Source: Brachybacterium sacelli (GTDB taxonomy: Bacteria; Actinomycetota; Actinomycetes; Actinomycetales; Dermabacteraceae). Taken from it: a stretch of 64,000 bases of DNA. Positions 62,243-64,000 of this stretch are shown in pieces. The notes below the pieces were generated by a model. That model was not told the DNA's origin. It did not search any database and saw only the letters and a program-made list of their open reading frames with translations. The DNA lies in assembly GCF_017876545.1 (NCBI RefSeq), contig NZ_JAGIOD010000002.1, positions 1,116,001 through 1,180,000 of the forward strand. The letters are read 5' to 3'. Position 1 is the stretch's first letter, and each line of letters opens with the position of its first letter. Both the position numbers and the translations under genes were made by a program.

Positions 62243-62246
62243 GCTC
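62235..62246 (+). promoter_or_regulatory. -10 element giving a leaderless start for the DUF177 gene
   Basis: TATCCT (62235-62240) is 6 bases before the ATG at 62247, overlapping the end of coaD. Confidence 0.5.
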
Positions 62247-62843
62247 ATGTCTGCCGACACCCCGCCCGTCTCCCCGCTCGATGTCGACCTGCGCGTCGAC
62301 GCCGTCGACCTCATCGGCCGCACCGGTTCGCACCGGCATCTCGAGCGCACCGTCCCGGCCCCCGCCCGCGAGGTTGGCGGCGGCGCGATGCAGGCCCCCG
62401 AGGGCCAGCCGCTCGCCGTCGAGGTCGAGCTCGAATCGGTCGTCGAGGGCATCTTCGCCCACGGCACCGTGACCGCCCATCTCGAGGGGGAGTGCTCGCG
62501 CTGCCTCGACCCGGTCGAGCAGGACGTCACCGCGCGCCTGGACGAACTGTTCATGTACCCCGAGAAGGTCAAGGCCGACGAGCGCGAGGACACCATCATG
62601 CTCACCGGCGACGCCGTCGAGCTGGGCACGCTGGTGCGGGACGCGCTCGCCGAGGAGGCCGATGACCGGCCCCTGTGCCGCGAGGACTGCCCGGGACTGT
62701 GCGCCCAGTGCGGGTTCCGCATGGAGGACGACCCCGAGCATCACCACGACGTCATCGACGACCGCTTCGCCGCCCTGCAGGGCCTGTTCGAGGAGACCGA
62801 GGAGAGCTCCGAGCAGGGCGCCTCCGAGGACGAGGAGCGCTGA
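62247..62843 (+). CDS. DUF177/YceD family protein
   Basis: A 198-residue protein with conserved cysteines in GECSRCLDPVEQDV and CREDCPGLCAQCGF, which may bind zinc. YceD/DUF177 proteins are linked to rRNA accumulation and usually precede rpmF. Here rpmF is absent and rnc follows directly with a TGATG overlap. The C-terminal tail is acidic. Confidence 0.9.
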   Translation: MSADTPPVSPLDVDLRVDAVDLIGRTGSHRHLERTVPAPAREVGGGAMQAPEGQPLAVEVELESVVEGIFAHGTVTAHLEGECSRCLDPVEQDVTARLDELFMYPEKVKADEREDTIMLTGDAVELGTLVRDALAEEADDRPLCREDCPGLCAQCGFRMEDDPEHHHDVIDDRFAALQGLFEETEESSEQGASEDEER

Positions 62844-63595
62844 TGGGTCGCCGGCGCCGCGCCACCGAGGCCACCGACCCCGCCGGCCTGCTCCGGGACC
62901 TTCCGCTGGACGGCGCCCAGGCCGAGGACCTGCGCTCCTCCGAGCTGCTCGATCTCGCCCTGACCCACCGCTCCTTCTCCTACGAGCACGACGGGATCGC
63001 GCACAACGAACGCCTCGAGTTCCTCGGGGACGCCGTGCTGCAGCTGGCGATCACCGAGCAGCTGTACGCCACCCACCCCACGCTGCCCGAGGGCGATCTG
63101 GCCCGTCGCCGTGCCGCGACCGTGAGCACCCGCGCGCTCGCCGTGATCGCCTCCAAGCTCGACCTGGGCGCCTACGTGAAGCTGGGGCGGGGAGAGGACC
63201 TCACCGGCGGCCGCGCCAAGGCCTCCATCCTCGCCGACACCACCGAGGCCGTGATCGGCGCCGTCCACCTCGCCCTCGGCCAGAGCATCTCGCGCCGCTT
63301 CGTGCTCGACCTCATGGCCCCGCTGCTGGATTCCGACGAGTTCCTCGAGACCAGCTACGACTTCAAGTCCCGCCTGCAGGAGATCGCCGCGGCCGCGGGC
63401 GCCCGCCCCACCTACCGCCTCACCGAGGACGGCCTCGAGCACGCGAAGGTCTTCACCGCGACCGTGAGCGTCGAGGGCGTGGTCACCGCGCAGGGCGAAG
63501 GGGCCTCCAAGAAGGACGCCGAGCTCGCCGCGGCCCAGTCCGCGGTGCGCACCGTCCTGGCCGAGCGCGGCGAGTCGCTCATCCCCCGGGGCTGA
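62843..63595 (+). CDS. rnc: Ribonuclease III
   Basis: A 250-residue endoribonuclease for double-stranded RNA that processes rRNA and mRNA. The signature NERLEFLGDAVLQLAITEQL and the second acidic site DTTEAVIGAVHLALG form the catalytic centre. The C-terminal dsRNA-binding domain (about 175-243) has the GEGASKKDAELAAAQSAV motif. The start overlaps the DUF177 stop by one base. Confidence 0.97.
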   Translation: MGRRRRATEATDPAGLLRDLPLDGAQAEDLRSSELLDLALTHRSFSYEHDGIAHNERLEFLGDAVLQLAITEQLYATHPTLPEGDLARRRAATVSTRALAVIASKLDLGAYVKLGRGEDLTGGRAKASILADTTEAVIGAVHLALGQSISRRFVLDLMAPLLDSDEFLETSYDFKSRLQEIAAAAGARPTYRLTEDGLEHAKVFTATVSVEGVVTAQGEGASKKDAELAAAQSAVRTVLAERGESLIPRG

Positions 63596-63599
63596 CGGC

Positions 63600-64000
63600 G
63601 TGCCCGAGCTGCCCGAGGTCGAGGTGGTCCGGCGCGGCCTCGAGCCCCGCACCGTCGGCCGCCGGATCGAGGACCTCGAGGTGCTCGATCCTCGGATCCT
63701 GCGCCGCCAGAGCGGGGGCGTCGACCGTCTGCGAGGGGCGCTGGCCGGCACCCGCATGACCGCCGCGGTGCGGCGCGGGAAGTTCCTGTGGTGGCGGCTG
63801 GCCGACGAGACCGGTCAGGACACCGGCGAGGCGCTGATGGCCCACCTGGGCATGAGCGGCCAGCTGCGCGTGCGCACCCCCGCCGAGGCGACCGCACCCG
63901 CAGCCTCCGAGGGCCCCGCCCCGGACCCGCTGCGCCACCGCCGCCTCAGCCTCCACCTCGATGACGGCACCGCGATCGACCTGATCGACCAGCGGATCTT
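63600..64000 (+). CDS. mutM: Formamidopyrimidine-DNA glycosylase, 5' part (runs off window)
   Basis: MutM (Fpg) removes 8-oxoguanine and other oxidised purines. The first 133 codons are present: PELPEVEVVRRGLEPRTVGR with Pro2 (the Schiff-base nucleophile after Met removal) and Glu3, then KFLWWRL and MAHLGMSGQLRV. It begins with GTG 4 bases after rnc, the conserved rnc-mutM order. The zinc finger and H2TH region lie beyond the right edge. Confidence 0.96.
   Translation, partial: MPELPEVEVVRRGLEPRTVGRRIEDLEVLDPRILRRQSGGVDRLRGALAGTRMTAAVRRGKFLWWRLADETGQDTGEALMAHLGMSGQLRVRTPAEATAPAASEGPAPDPLRHRRLSLHLDDGTAIDLIDQRI

Overview
The window comes from the chromosome of a high-GC Gram-positive actinobacterium. 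G+C is close to 70 percent with strong third-position GC bias. Gene orders are typical of Actinobacteria: ilvB-ilvN-ilvC, serA-leuB-ilvE-cimA, narK-narGHJI, an IclR regulator divergent from leuCD, and coaD-DUF177-rnc-mutM. Protein features point to Micrococcales, most likely a Brachybacterium-like member of Dermabacteraceae. That placement is an inference from gene content and was not tested against a database.

Layout. 1-1564: 3' part of ilvD. 1581-8035 (minus): an assimilatory sulfate reduction operon (sir, cysH, cysD, cysN, and a siroheme methyltransferase-chelatase fusion). 8184-11902: ilvB-ilvN-ilvC, preceded by a branched-chain leader peptide and attenuator. 11993-14823: an ABC-2 exporter with a divergent TetR regulator. 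14985-21068: serA, leuB, ilvE, cimA and an ACT-domain gene. 21324-30136: narK, narGHJI, a DUF6457 gene and a small unknown gene. 30246-31655: two secreted proteins with look-alike signal peptides, a trypsin-like protease and a tiny protein whose mature part is seven six-residue units (mostly VEVNPQ). 31670-38097 (minus): Ski2-like helicase, an unknown ORF, a PH-domain-like membrane protein, a decayed gene copy, a GntP permease and the intact relative of the decayed copy. 38279-41881: DUF2199, SDR-thiolase pair and an FAH-family enzyme. 41930-43965: gltX with tRNA-Gln and two tRNA-Glu genes. 44007-47807: universal stress protein, IclR regulator, leuC, leuD. 47889-54253: murA, DUF2867-like, plsC, gpsA, ddl, a DUF3515 lipoprotein, thiL. 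54289-64000: alcohol dehydrogenase, peptidase E, rpmB, recG, rsmD, GNAT, VOC, AraC-type regulator, DUF3224, coaD, DUF177, rnc and the start of mutM.

How it works together. Most of the branched-chain amino acid pathway is here: ilvD, ilvBN, ilvC, ilvE, leuB, leuCD and cimA for threonine-independent isoleucine precursor. Control is visible at two levels: leader-peptide attenuation before ilvB, and an IclR-type (NdgR/LtbR-like) regulator divergent from leuCD. The sulfur operon carries sulfate from ATP sulfurylase to sulfide and includes siroheme synthesis for its own reductase. The nar operon supplies anaerobic nitrate respiration.

A recurring sequence-level signal is a -10-like hexamer (consensus TANNNT or CANNNT) lying 6-7 bases upstream of a start codon in at least fourteen genes. 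This suggests widespread leaderless transcripts, and it was used to choose several starts. The two least explained items are the hexad-repeat secreted peptide next to the protease, and a possible leaderless upstream ORF whose stop overlaps the murA start. No insertion sequence, prophage, CRISPR array or replication origin was seen.
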